The notes beneath the pieces are model-generated. The model searched no databases, was not told the DNA's origin, and worked only from the letters and a program-made list of their open reading frames with translations. A stretch of 64,000 nt of DNA from NCBI GenBank assembly GCA_044221555.1, contig JBGAOY010000003.1:310001-374000 (forward strand). Reading direction: 5' to 3'. This DNA comes from JAEUJM01 sp044221555. GTDB taxonomy: Bacteria > Actinomycetota > Acidimicrobiia > Acidimicrobiales > DATDAH01. The translations under genes and the position numbers were made by a program. Below, in pieces: positions 34,741-43,670 of the stretch (the stretch's first letter is position 1; every line of letters starts with the position of its first letter).

Positions 34741-35082
34741 TCAGGCGGCGGTGCGGCACTCGTTGATGAGCCCGGCGCAGGTGGTGCGCCGCTGGGTCCA
34801 GTGGCGGGCGACGAGGCGGCGGGGCCAGCCGATGACGGTGGCCGGCTGCGCGATGAGGAACACGTCGCGGAGGCGGGAGCGGTCGATTGCAGTGGACAAC
34901 ACCGCGAGGATGGTGCGGTCGGTCTCGGTGAATCTCGGTCGGTCGACCTGGCGTTGCAGCACGAGGACCTGGTGGCGCAGCGCGAGGATCTCGGCGTCGC
35001 TCTCGTGGCCGGCGGCGAACAGCAAACCGAGGCGGCATAGCACCAGACGAGCGATCGACGGGATGAGGTTCTTGGCGGCGAC
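34741..35082 (-). pseudogene. Truncated integrase/transposase (IS3/IS481-like N-terminal part)
   Basis: Only the N-terminal portion of an rve-type transposase remains: ILALRHQVLVLQRQV, PRFTETDRTILAVL and PATVIGWPRRLVARHW, the order seen in DDE-integrase proteins of actinobacterial IS3/IS481-like elements before the catalytic core. The frame then ends after CAGLINECRTAA. The DDE catalytic domain is absent and no terminal inverted repeats were found, so it cannot be active. Confidence 0.8.
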
Positions 35083-35542
35083 GACGGTGTCGGTCCCCGC
35101 GACCGGTTCGTCCAGCGGTGTTCGTGAGTGAGGTGGGCCGACGACTTCGGCGAGGAGCGCTCGGATCCTGGTCCGTCGCCGCGCGGCGGCATCTGGTTGA
35201 AGGCCGCGGGTCAGCGCGGGGAGCGCTGTTCCGCCCGGTCCGAGCTGTCGCCACAGGAGTGCCCGGAGCCGTCCCAGTGCCGGGCCGGCGTCGAAGGCTG
35301 CGAAGGGTTCTCGTAGTCCGACCGTTCGAGTCCGGGGGCCGGCGCCGAGGAGACCTCCAAGGTCTGCCCGTCCCGCTCCCACGCGGCGAACGTGTGGGCG
35401 ATGATGCATGGCGAGCTTGATCCTGCGTCCCGGCTGAAGGCAGACGACGACAGCTGCTTGTGACGCCTCGGTGACGCGCCGCCGGAAGCAGATCGCAGGA
35501 GGGACTCCACGTCCGTGTCGTCCCCCAGCAGAGGGACGAGAC
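35083..35542. other. 460-base stretch without a supported gene
   Basis: Open frames on the minus strand continue from the transposase remnant but have Arg/Leu-rich random composition. No operator, repeat or RNA feature was seen. It may be decayed transposon flank. Confidence 0.4.
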
Positions 35543-36133
35543 TCAGCACTCCTTGATCGTCACCTCGGTGCCGGTCGCATCGGCGATGTCATGCAGGACG
35601 CTCAACTCTTCTTCGTTGTGCAGGATGAAGAACCGGCTGCTCCACGGACCCTCCTCGAGCACCGCCACGCCACCGTCCCCGTAGCTGCGACATGGTTCAG
35701 GGAAGTCCGATTCGTTGACCGCTGAGCGTTCGTCGGCCGACCGGTAGATGGCGAAATAGACATCCACGCCTTCGACGAGACACTCCAGATCGGCCGTTGG
35801 CAGGGCGTACTGCGGGTCGTCGCTGATAGCGCCCTCCCGGTCGGAGATGTCGATGTCCCCGTCACACGTCATCCCTGCGTCCAGAATCGCCTGCTGAACG
35901 TCCTCCAGGGTCTGCGGAGGCGGGCCATTGTCGCCGGCGTCCTGCGAGCCGGGATCGGTGGCCGATGTGCTCGCCCCGGCATCTGAGGATCCGGCAGCGT
36001 CGGGAGCGCTCGATTGAGGGTCAGATGATTCGATGGTGGCCGCGGCGGAGTCGGCCGCGTCATTTGTGCCACCGGAACCGCATCCCGCCGCCAGGAGCAG
36101 GAGGATCGACACCACGCCAAAGGTTCTCGCCAT
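35543..36133 (-). CDS. Predicted lipoprotein, unknown function
   Basis: A 196-residue protein started at the ATG at 36133 (MARTFGVV), where the basic residue and hydrophobic helix (6-16) run into the lipobox LAAGC. Residues ~20-80 are a Ser/Ala/Asp-rich, low-complexity linker. The folded part (about 85-196) has TCDGDIDISDREG, LECLVEGVDVYFAIYRS and a Cys-rich end (VTIKEC). Four conserved-looking cysteines suggest two disulfides. Similar small lipoproteins are frequent in actinobacteria. Confidence 0.75.
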   Translation of the reverse strand: MARTFGVVSILLLLAAGCGSGGTNDAADSAAATIESSDPQSSAPDAAGSSDAGASTSATDPGSQDAGDNGPPPQTLEDVQQAILDAGMTCDGDIDISDREGAISDDPQYALPTADLECLVEGVDVYFAIYRSADERSAVNESDFPEPCRSYGDGGVAVLEEGPWSSRFFILHNEEELSVLHDIADATGTEVTIKEC

Positions 36134-36189
36134 ACCGCGCGACCGTAGCCGCCCGCGCCCGCACACGCCGTGCCCTCCGCGGCGGTGAC

Positions 36190-36746
36190 GACCCCCTCAA
36201 CCGTCCGGCGCGCCCGTTCGACGGCGATGTGCGATCAGTTGGACGATCCGCAGTGTACCGACGAGGGCCCAGACCAGGACCAGGTAGGCGGCGAGGACCA
36301 CGGCGTAGTTGCAGGCAGGAGGGACGGCAGGTCGGGCGTGGCGCCGTAACGGCGCACGAGGGGCCACGACAACAGGATCAGCACGGCGGAGGTGAACAGC
36401 GCACAGCGGGCGAGCGGCCAGCCGGCGGGCGGGACGATCCGGGTGAGCGCCCGGCCGGCGGCGAGCACGAGGGGGACGACGAGGAGGTCGTGGAGAAGGT
36501 GACGCCGGCCCGATCGACCGCCCAGGACAACAGGGTGGCGCCCGGCGAATGGCCCCGCCCATGGACCGGGTACCCCGCCGCCCGGTCCAGGTAGGTGCGC
36601 ACGAAGTCATGCGGTGAATCGATGCGGGTCGCGAACGGCAAGAAGTCGAACGTGCCGTGAATGGGCGCGCCCACCCGGGCCCAGCCCGTCGACGCCGCGA
36701 GTGCGAGGGCCCACGCCGTCGCGGTCACGCCCGTCAGCACCCGCAC
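36190..36746 (-). pseudogene. Frameshifted polytopic membrane protein (glycosyltransferase-type)
   Basis: Three successive frames are needed to read one protein. Frame 1 (36746 to about 36500): GTFDFLPFATRIDSPHDFVRTYLDRAAGYPVHGRGHSPGA, cut here to short pieces such as YPVHGRGHSPG, a sequence typical of membrane mannosyltransferases. Frame 2 (about 36500-36310): helices LLHDLLVVPLVLAAG and LARCALFTSAVLILLSW. Frame 3 (about 36305-36197): helix YAVVLAAYLVLVWALVG and a basic end. Two frameshifts or sequencing errors explain this. Its N-terminus runs into the GT2 gene, so that part is missing. Confidence 0.75.
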
Positions 36747-37428
36747 CGCGGTCCACCACAGGCGTTGGGCCAGCCGCGGCCCGCACCAGCTGGACGAGGC
36801 GGACGCCCTCCCCTTGGTCCTCGGCCGCCTTCCGGCGGGCTATCGGGCCATCGTGGTCGACAACCGATCGGTCGACGGCTCGGCCACGGTCGCGACCGAG
36901 CTCGGCGCGCTGGTCGTCAGCGAACCTCTCCGGGGGTTCGGGGCGGCGTGCTGTGCCGGGCTCGAGGCCGCCGACGCCGCGGTCGTCGCCTTCTGCGACG
37001 CCGATGCATCGATCGACCCGGTCTGGCTCCCGCGCGTCACCGATCCGGTGACTGCCGGCGTGGTTGATCTCGCCCTCGGCGCCCGCCGGCCGATCGACCG
37101 CCGCGTGTGGCCGTTGCACGCCCGCCTGGCCAACCGCTACCTCGCCCACCGCGTCCGCCGGATGACCGGTGCCAGACTGACGGACCTGGGACCGTTGCGG
37201 GCCGCTCGCCGCGACGACCTGCTCGACCTCGGCGTGGCCGATCGTCGATTCGGCTGGCCGCTCGAGATGGTGCTGCGCGCGGCCGGCGCCGGCTGGACCA
37301 TCACCGAGCTCGGCGTCCCCTACCTACCGAGGACGGGACGGTCCAAGGTGACGGGCACGGTCGCCGGAACCCTGCGCGCCGTCCGGGACATGCGCGCCGT
37401 GCTCGCGGCGTCCGCCGCCTGGATCTGA
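36661..37428 (+). pseudogene. Family-2 glycosyltransferase lacking its N-terminus
   Basis: From about 36790 the frame encodes a GT2 (dolichyl-phosphate-mannose-synthase-like) domain: LDEADALPLVLGRL, IVVDNRSVDGS, and the DxD-like CDADASID. Family members need a preceding V-V-x-P-x-x-N/D-E strand for nucleotide-sugar binding; here that strand is missing and replaced by unrelated residues read from the ATG at 36661. The end (SKVTGTVAGTLRAV) is normal for the family. Gene is therefore 5'-truncated at the point where the divergent pseudogene loses its own start. Confidence 0.7.
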
Positions 37429-37820
37429 TCGCGTCGTCGCGGCATCGCCGGTCGCCGGACGGTCACGGTTCTGTCACGATCTGCGGCGGTCCGGTCGGCG
37501 GCCCCGGCGACGGGGCAGAGACGGACGGTGTCCACCGACCACCCCGCTGACGGCGCCGCCAGCACGAAACCTCGTCGTCGAGCTCGGCATCATCCTCGCC
37601 CTGATGTGGCCCGCGAGCAGGTGGACACCGCCCTGGCCGGGCCCATGGACGGCCACGCCGCCATGGACAGGAGCATTGACGAGGAAGGCTCGCCAGATGC
37701 TCAGCGAGATGAACGCATGACCGAGTTGCGCCGCGGGCGAACGCCGACCGGTGCGGGTGGAAGGGTCCGCCGCCCGGGCGCCGGGAGCGGCGGCGTGGCT
37801 CGGCTGGCGTCGGGGTCGGC
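37429..37820. other. 392-base stretch with possible permease remnant
   Basis: At 37556-37690 plus-strand frames read NLVVELGIILALMW and, in another frame, LAGPMDGHAAMD. Both are reminiscent of YraQ/DUF318-type permeases, but separated by frame change and loss of most of the gene. No intact gene is supported. Confidence 0.3.
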
Positions 37821-39140
37821 GTGCGCGTCCGGCTGAACGACCTGGTCGAGCGGGCCCGAGTCAGCCTGTTCTTCCTGCCGATGGTCGGCGTCCTCGGTGC
37901 CGTGGCGCTCGGAGGCGCCAGCCTGGCCCTCGACCGCCGCTTCGTCGAAGCGTCCACCGATCTCCCGATCGGCCTGGTCTCGACGGTCGACGCCGCCCGG
38001 GCCGTCCTCAGCACGGTCGCGGGGGCAACCATCACCTTCGCCAGCATTGCGTTCTCCGTGGCGCTGCTGATCATCCAACAGGCGTCCAGCCAGTACTCGC
38101 CGAGGGTGGTGCACACGCTGTTCCGCGACCCGTTCAACAAGCGGGTCATGGGCCTGGTCGTCGGCACCTTCACGTTCTGCGTGGTCGTGCTGCGGTCCGT
38201 TCGCACGGCCCTCGAGCAGGGTGGGGACCCCATCGTCCCGAACGTGTCGGTGGCGCTGGCGGTGGTGCTCGGGATCGCCACGATCCTGGCGATCGTCGCG
38301 TTCATCAACCACAGCGCCCACTCGATGGACGTGAGCGAGATCCTCGAACGGGTCCGGGTGGACACCATCGAGGTCGTCCAGCGAACGTGGCGCGAGCACG
38401 AGACCGACGAGGACGGTCACGTCGACCCGGTCGGCACGCCGTCCCCCGCAGTCGGCGCCGAGCTCCGATTCCGTTGCACCGGCTGGATCCGGCGGCTCGA
38501 CATCGACGCGCTGTTCGAGGCGATCGAGCCGGGGCACACGCTGCACCTCGAAATGACGCCCGGTCGCTACGCCATCGCCGGGACGATCCTCGGTCACCTC
38601 GAGCCTCGGCCGGAGGACCTGGAGGCGGTCCAACGGGCGGTGAACGCCGCCGTCGTCACCGGCACCACCCGAACCACCCAGCAGGACGCCGCGTACGGGC
38701 TCCGACAACTTGCCGACGTCGCGCTCACGGCGCTCTCTCCGGGCGTCAACGATCCCACCACCGCCCAAGATGCCATCTTCCACTCGGCCGCGGTGCTCGT
38801 CGAGATGCTCCGGCGCGATCCGCCCCTGCCCACCGTGATGGACCGGGACGGCAAGCGAGTCATCGCGGCCGAGAACGCCGCGCCGGCCGAGCTCGTCCGC
38901 CTCGCCTTCGCAGAGACCCGGCGAGCGGCTGTGCACCATCCAGCCGTGTGCGTCTACCTGCTCTCGGCGCTGGCGATGGTGGCTGAGCCGATCACCGCGC
39001 TCGACCTCGACGAGCGCACCGCTGAGCTCTCGGAGCAGGCCGCGCTGGTCGTCGACGGCTGTCGGGCCGAGGGGCTGCTTCCCGACGATCTGCTCGAGGT
39101 CGAGGACGCCTACCGCCGAAAGTTCCCCGCGGCGCCCTGA
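37821..39140 (+). CDS. DUF2254 membrane protein
   Basis: A 439-residue membrane protein of the DUF2254 (COG4325) kind. There are four N-terminal membrane segments (about 14-36, 60-88, 110-130, 138-162), then a cytoplasmic part with SAHSMDVSEILERV, an AELRFRCTGWIRRLD segment, and the conserved ALSPGVNDPTTA near 310. GTG start at 37821. Molecular function is not established for the family; beta-hairpin transport-like folds have been suggested. The gene is monocistronic or read with the lipase 6 bases downstream. Confidence 0.88.
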   Translation: MRVRLNDLVERARVSLFFLPMVGVLGAVALGGASLALDRRFVEASTDLPIGLVSTVDAARAVLSTVAGATITFASIAFSVALLIIQQASSQYSPRVVHTLFRDPFNKRVMGLVVGTFTFCVVVLRSVRTALEQGGDPIVPNVSVALAVVLGIATILAIVAFINHSAHSMDVSEILERVRVDTIEVVQRTWREHETDEDGHVDPVGTPSPAVGAELRFRCTGWIRRLDIDALFEAIEPGHTLHLEMTPGRYAIAGTILGHLEPRPEDLEAVQRAVNAAVVTGTTRTTQQDAAYGLRQLADVALTALSPGVNDPTTAQDAIFHSAAVLVEMLRRDPPLPTVMDRDGKRVIAAENAAPAELVRLAFAETRRAAVHHPAVCVYLLSALAMVAEPITALDLDERTAELSEQAALVVDGCRAEGLLPDDLLEVEDAYRRKFPAAP

Positions 39141-39146
39141 GGGGCC

Positions 39147-40367
39147 GTGGTCCGTCCGCTCATGGGGGTCGTCCGGCGCCTCTCGGTGGCGGCGGGACTG
39201 CTGCTGACGCTCGCCGGGCCGGCGTCGTGTGGCCTCGCCTCGGGCCCGTCCTCGGGGTCGTCCTCCCCGCCGTCCACCAGCCAGCCCCAGGCACTCGACG
39301 CCGACGCGGATCTCTACCGGCCGGCCGACCCGATTCCGGACGGTCCCGCGGGAACGCTCCTGTGGTACCAGGATCTGCCGGCCGGCCTCCCCGATGCACG
39401 GGCGTGGCGCATCCTTTACCTGTTTCGACCGGTGGACGGCGAGCCGCAGGCGGTCTCGGGCATGGTCGTCGTCCCGACGGGTGGCCCGCCCCGGTCGGGC
39501 TTCCCCGTGGTGGGCTGGGCCCACCCCACCGATGGCGTGGCCGACCGGTGCGCGCCGTCGAAGGACGGACCGGCGACGGTCATCGGCGTCCGCGCGCTGT
39601 TCGGGGACGGCTTCGTAGTGGCAGCCACCGATTACGAGGGGCTGGGCACACCGGGGACCCATCCCTACCTCGACGGGGTGAGCGCCGGGCGCACGCTGAT
39701 CGATGCCGTCCGTGCCGCGAGCCAGCTGCCGCAGACGCCGACGTCGGACCAGACGTTGTTCTGGGGCTACTCCCAGGGCGGGCAGGCCGCCTTGTTCGCC
39801 GCGCAGGAAGTGGCCACCTACGCCCCGGAGCTGGAGGTGGCGGGAACCGTCGCGGCGGCGCCGGCGGCGAACCTCCGCCGGTTGGCCGGGGGCGACGACG
39901 GGCGCCCCCCGCTGCCCGGATTGGCCCTGATGATGATCGGCTCGTGGGCCCTCGACCGCAGCCTCGAACCCGGGAGCATCCTCGATGACGCCGCGGCGGC
40001 CCTGGTCCCACGCCTCGAGGAGACGTGCGATCCCAAACGCCTCATCGCCGACCTCTCCGGACCCCTGGTCTTCGATCCACCGGCTACCCGACAGGCCCCC
40101 TGGGACGACCTCATCGATCGCAGCACCCCCGGCTCGTCCCGATCGGAGGGCCCGGTGCTCCTGGTGCAGGGCGGCCGAGACCGGCTGCTCGACCCGGCGT
40201 CCACGGCCCGCCTCTTCCGGAGCATGTGCCAGACCGGTTCCACGGTCGAGCTGCGACGCTTCCCCGGCCAGGGCCACGGGGTGGCCCTGCGCGCCGCCGA
40301 TCAGATCACCCGTTGGCTGGCGCACCGCCGCGACGGCCTGGCCGCCGCCGACGAGTGCGCGCCGTGA
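39147..40367 (+). CDS. Secreted lipase/esterase lipoprotein (alpha/beta hydrolase)
   Basis: A 406-residue exported hydrolase. The N-terminal hydrophobic stretch ends in a lipobox-like GPASC (Cys29). A Ser/Pro linker is followed by an alpha/beta hydrolase of the secretory lipase type: nucleophile elbow GYSQGG near residue 212, VQGGRDRLLDPAS with the acid near 350, and the catalytic His in GQGHGVAL near 379. WAHPTDGVADRC near 126 and CDPK suggest a disulfide. Cleaves lipid or ester bonds outside the cell. GTG start at 39147, 6 bases after the DUF2254 gene. Confidence 0.85.
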   Translation: MVRPLMGVVRRLSVAAGLLLTLAGPASCGLASGPSSGSSSPPSTSQPQALDADADLYRPADPIPDGPAGTLLWYQDLPAGLPDARAWRILYLFRPVDGEPQAVSGMVVVPTGGPPRSGFPVVGWAHPTDGVADRCAPSKDGPATVIGVRALFGDGFVVAATDYEGLGTPGTHPYLDGVSAGRTLIDAVRAASQLPQTPTSDQTLFWGYSQGGQAALFAAQEVATYAPELEVAGTVAAAPAANLRRLAGGDDGRPPLPGLALMMIGSWALDRSLEPGSILDDAAAALVPRLEETCDPKRLIADLSGPLVFDPPATRQAPWDDLIDRSTPGSSRSEGPVLLVQGGRDRLLDPASTARLFRSMCQTGSTVELRRFPGQGHGVALRAADQITRWLAHRRDGLAAADECAP

Positions 40368-40500
40368 GCAGCCGGGTGCGATCGGCCGTGTCGCCCGGCC
40401 ACCCTGGTCCGGCGTGGCGAGCGCCACGCAGCCGTTCGGGGCTGCCCATTTCCCGGAGGGGTAGGGAGGTCAGGTCCAGTCGACCCGCACGGAGGTGGGA

Positions 40501-41010
40501 GTGATCGCCATCGAGTCGTGGCCGAGGTGGGTGGGGGTCGCGGCCGGGGCGCCGCTGGCGTACGGGGCCGTCGTCCTCGTGCTGCGCGCCGCGGGCAAGC
40601 GCACGCTGAGCAAGCTCAACGCCTTCGACTTCATCGTCACCATCGCGCTCGGATCGCTGCTGGCGACGGTCATGGTGTCGCCGAGCGTGACACTGACCGC
40701 GGGCCTCGTCGCTATCGTCGCCCTGATCGGCCTACAAGCAGTGGTCACCTGGGTGTCCGTGCGCTGGTCGTTCGCGCGTCGGATCCTGACGTCGCCTCCC
40801 TCCGCGGTGGTGGTGAACGGCTGCGTCGTCGATGATGCGCTCGAGCGGAACCGGCTGACGCCCGGCGAGCTGCGCCAGGCGCTTCGTCAGCACGGCGTGT
40901 CGACGATCCACGATGTCGACCTGGTGGTCCTGGAGACGGATGGCACGCTGAGCGTGTTGCAGGGCGAGCGCGCCCTCCACGGGTGGGCGACCCAAGACGT
41001 GGAGCGCTGA
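40501..41010 (+). CDS. YetF/DUF421 membrane protein
   Basis: A 169-residue protein of the DUF421 (YetF) family: three N-terminal membrane helices (about 14-32, 40-60, 66-86) and a small cytoplasmic domain with VVVNGCVVDDALERNRLTP and a VLETDGTLSV strand. The signature GKRTLSKLNAFDFIVTIALGS is present (residues ~32-52). Start at GTG 40501 with GGAGG just upstream; GTG 40495 is an alternative. The physiological role of the family is not known. Confidence 0.85.
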   Translation: MIAIESWPRWVGVAAGAPLAYGAVVLVLRAAGKRTLSKLNAFDFIVTIALGSLLATVMVSPSVTLTAGLVAIVALIGLQAVVTWVSVRWSFARRILTSPPSAVVVNGCVVDDALERNRLTPGELRQALRQHGVSTIHDVDLVVLETDGTLSVLQGERALHGWATQDVER

Positions 41011-41015
41011 CCGGC

Positions 41016-42500
41016 GTGGACCTGGACCTCCGGGCGTGGGGAGGTCGGTCCGCCCGCCGATCGAGGCGGGCCGCCTCGACCGCCACGCACGCGCTGCTCA
41101 GGCACGGCCCCCTCGTCGTGGTCGCCCTGGCCGGCGCCGTCACGGCCGTCGCCGTCTTCGGGCACGTCAGCGTCCCGGTCGGTCCGTTCGACACGACGAT
41201 GACCGCGCGACCGGTGAGCGCGGGCGGGACGGACGTCGAGCTCGCACCGCTCGGCAGGATCGAGGTCGACAGCCACCGTGGGCCGCTGGGGCTGGACCTC
41301 CGCGTCGATCAACTGCGCGAGCGAGAGGCGCGGTCGTTCATCGATGCTCCCTCCGAGTTCCCGGTGGCCAAAGCGGCCTTGGCCGAGGACGTGCAGCAGG
41401 GTCTGCGTCGGTTGATCATCCGCGTCGTGCTGGCGGCCACGCTCGGCGGTGCCCTGGCGGCGCTGGCGTGGCGTCGCCATTGGTCGGCCGCCGTGATCGG
41501 CCTGCTGGTCGGGCTCCTCGCCTCGGGCGGTGCGGTCGGGGTGGCACTGGCGTCGTGGGATGCCGACTCCCTCACCGAGCCCCGGTACTCAGGCCTGTTG
41601 ACGCTGGCACCCCAGGCCATCGGCGACGCCCGGGACGTGGTCGACCGGTTCTCGGACCACCGCGCCCAACTCGCCAACATCGTGGAGAACGTGGCCACTC
41701 TCTATCAGACGGCCGATCAACTGCAGTCCTTCCGCCCGGATGGATCGACCATCCGGGTCCTGCACGTGAGTGACCTCCACCTCAATCCCGAGGGCTTCGA
41801 CCTGATGGAGCAGATCGTCCAGCAGTTCGCGGTGGACGTCGTCGTGGACACCGGTGACCTCAACGACTGGGGGACGACCCTCGAGGGACGCTTCGCCCGC
41901 CGCATCCGGGGTCTCGGGGTGCCCTACGTGTTCGTGCGTGGCAACCACGACTCGGCGGCGACCGCGCGGGCCGTGCGGCGCCAGCCCAATGCCGTCGTCC
42001 TCAACGGCCACGCCGAAACCGTCGCCGGCCTGACCTTCTGGGGGAGGGGGGATCCCCGGTTCACCCCGGACAAGTCCCTCGAGGGCAGCGGCGACGACGA
42101 ACGCGCCGTCGCCGAGGAAACCGCGCCCCTGGTCGCCGCCGCCGTCCGGGACGAGCGCCGCCCCATCGACGTCGTGGTCGTCCACGATCCCACCATCGCA
42201 ACGGATCTCGCCGGCCTGGTGCCGCTGGTGCTCGCCGGCCACCGGCACCGCCCGGATCGGCTCACCCTCGGCGAGGACACGACGGTGCTCGTCGAGGGCT
42301 CGACCGGCGGTGCCGGTCTCCGGGCGCTCGATGGCGATGAGGCCGTGCCACTGTCCTGCTCGGTCCTGTACTTCGATGCCGACGAGCGGACGCTCGAGGC
42401 GATGGATCGGATCGAGGTCGGCGGCCCGGATCGCTCCCAGGTGAGCATCGAGCGTCACATCGTCAGGGTCGAGGGCGACGGCGACGCTCCATCGGGCTGA
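41016..42500 (+). CDS. Membrane-anchored calcineurin-like metallophosphoesterase
   Basis: A 494-residue protein with N-terminal membrane helix near 30-50 and two more at about 125-175, enclosing a ~70-residue outside loop. The C-terminal half (about 240-440) is a metallophosphoesterase with all motifs: VSDLHLN, DTGDLND, RGNHDS, VVHDP and AGHRHR, giving a two-metal phosphatase site. The usual GHTH is here GHRH. GTG start at 41016, 5 bases after the YetF gene, so the two are co-transcribed. Likely hydrolyses a phosphoester near the membrane; the substrate is unknown. Confidence 0.88.
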   Translation: MDLDLRAWGGRSARRSRRAASTATHALLRHGPLVVVALAGAVTAVAVFGHVSVPVGPFDTTMTARPVSAGGTDVELAPLGRIEVDSHRGPLGLDLRVDQLREREARSFIDAPSEFPVAKAALAEDVQQGLRRLIIRVVLAATLGGALAALAWRRHWSAAVIGLLVGLLASGGAVGVALASWDADSLTEPRYSGLLTLAPQAIGDARDVVDRFSDHRAQLANIVENVATLYQTADQLQSFRPDGSTIRVLHVSDLHLNPEGFDLMEQIVQQFAVDVVVDTGDLNDWGTTLEGRFARRIRGLGVPYVFVRGNHDSAATARAVRRQPNAVVLNGHAETVAGLTFWGRGDPRFTPDKSLEGSGDDERAVAEETAPLVAAAVRDERRPIDVVVVHDPTIATDLAGLVPLVLAGHRHRPDRLTLGEDTTVLVEGSTGGAGLRALDGDEAVPLSCSVLYFDADERTLEAMDRIEVGGPDRSQVSIERHIVRVEGDGDAPSG

Positions 42501-42745
42501 GCCCCCGGCACCCGCCGGCTGGGGCAGGCCGACGCGCCCTGTTTCCCGATCGTCGGTAACGCCTTCGTCACGATCGCCGGCACCCGCTCGTCTCCCGGTC
42601 GCGCCGCCGGGTAGGTGCCGGTCATGGGGATGTCGAGAGCGGACGGCCATCGGAGGGCGCGGGCACGACGGCGGGCACGGGCACGATGTCTCGCCCACGC
42701 CGCCGCGGAACGCCTCGCCCGCCTCATCGCCGGGCCCGTCGGCCC

Positions 42746-43117
42746 GTGACCACGAACCTCGTCGTCGCCTACGCCCTCCTGCTCTTCGTGGCGGTGCTGT
42801 TCTCCGGCCTGGCAATGCGCACCCAGTTCGAGGGGAAGTGGTCTCACCGTGCGGTCGAGCAGCTCGTGGCGCACCGTACGGACCCAGCGTTCGACAGGGC
42901 CTCCCTGTCATCGGCCCTTTGCGAGGAGCTATCTCGTCGACGAGCGAGAGAGTGCCGCGCGACGCCAGAACTACGTGAACGCCCGCTTGGCGCGGACGGT
43001 GCTGCGGCCCCGGACCCGGATGTCCCTGGCCTTCTCAGCAGCCTCGGCGGTGGAGCGGTGTCGGACTCGGTGCTGCGCTACCGGGGTGAGCTCGGCAACC
43101 TACCATTAGTTGACTGA
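42746..43117 (+). pseudogene. Broken membrane-sensor gene remnant
   Basis: Frame 1 from the GTG at 42746 encodes one membrane helix (NLVVAYALLLFVAVLFSGLAM) plus about 40 residues. Near 42915 the sense continues in another frame with YLVDERESAARRQNYVNARLA, a helix like those after the membrane part of sensor/cyclase proteins. Both frames end without a catalytic domain just before the MarR operator. Confidence 0.5.
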
Positions 43118-43140
43118 CTCAATCAACTAATGGTAGGTTG
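43096..43140. promoter_or_regulatory. Long perfect palindrome, predicted MarR operator
   Basis: Two perfectly complementary 18-bp arms (43096-43113 and 43123-43140) around a 9-base centre. The inner part ATTAGTTGA...TCAACTAAT resembles known MarR-type operators. It ends 5 bases before the MarR gene start, so it covers the promoter. As RNA it could also form a hairpin. Confidence 0.88.
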
Positions 43141-43145
43141 GCGGC

Positions 43146-43670
43146 GTGGCCATCGACGGGATCGAGGACGTGCGCCGGCCGTTGGCACAACTGCTGCGCC
43201 TCGGCGCCAGCCGGAAGGTGCACGCACGCCAGGCGGCGGTGGCGGGTGCGGCGGTCACCGCTCCGGGCGCAGCGCTGCTGGCGATCCTGGTGGAGCAGGG
43301 GCCGCTCAGCCTGAGCGACCTGGCCCGGGAGACCGACATGGATCCCGGCGCCGCCAGCCGCCAGGTGAAGGCCCTCGAGGAGGCGGGTCTCGTCGAGCGG
43401 GGTGGGCGAGACGGCGATGCGCGCGTGCAGGTGCTGCGAGTCACCGCCGCAGGGCGGGACGTGCGGGGCCGGATCGCTGAGGTGCAGGACCGCCACATGG
43501 CCGACGTCCTCGAGGGTTGGAGCGCCGACGAGCGGGCCCAGTTCGCCCGGCTGCTCGCCCGGTTCGTCGACGACCTCCGCGCCATCGAGTACCGCCCCAA
43601 CCACGAACGCACCGAAGTCGACCGCACCGATCTCGAACGCACTGATCTCGAACGACGGGAACCCGCCTGA
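43146..43670 (+). CDS. MarR-family transcriptional regulator
   Basis: A 174-residue winged-helix regulator. The recognition part is LSLSDLARETDMDPGAASRQVKALEEAGLVER (residues ~60-92), followed by the wing DARVQVLRVTAAG. Helices at both ends form the dimer. The C-terminus carries an unusual charged repeat (RTEVDRTDLERTDLERRE). GTG start at 43146 directly behind a perfect palindrome, hence autoregulation is likely. The stop overlaps the next ATG (TGATG), so the regulator is the first gene of a four-gene operon that it probably controls in response to a small-molecule substrate. Confidence 0.9.
   Translation: MAIDGIEDVRRPLAQLLRLGASRKVHARQAAVAGAAVTAPGAALLAILVEQGPLSLSDLARETDMDPGAASRQVKALEEAGLVERGGRDGDARVQVLRVTAAGRDVRGRIAEVQDRHMADVLEGWSADERAQFARLLARFVDDLRAIEYRPNHERTEVDRTDLERTDLERREPA

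Noticed and set aside
34741..35409. Intact transposase
   Set aside because: Only the N-terminal part is present; no DDE core or terminal inverted repeats.
37701..40427. 908-residue minus-strand frame
   Set aside because: Spans opposite DUF2254 and lipase genes; Arg/Asp/Gly-rich with no domain.
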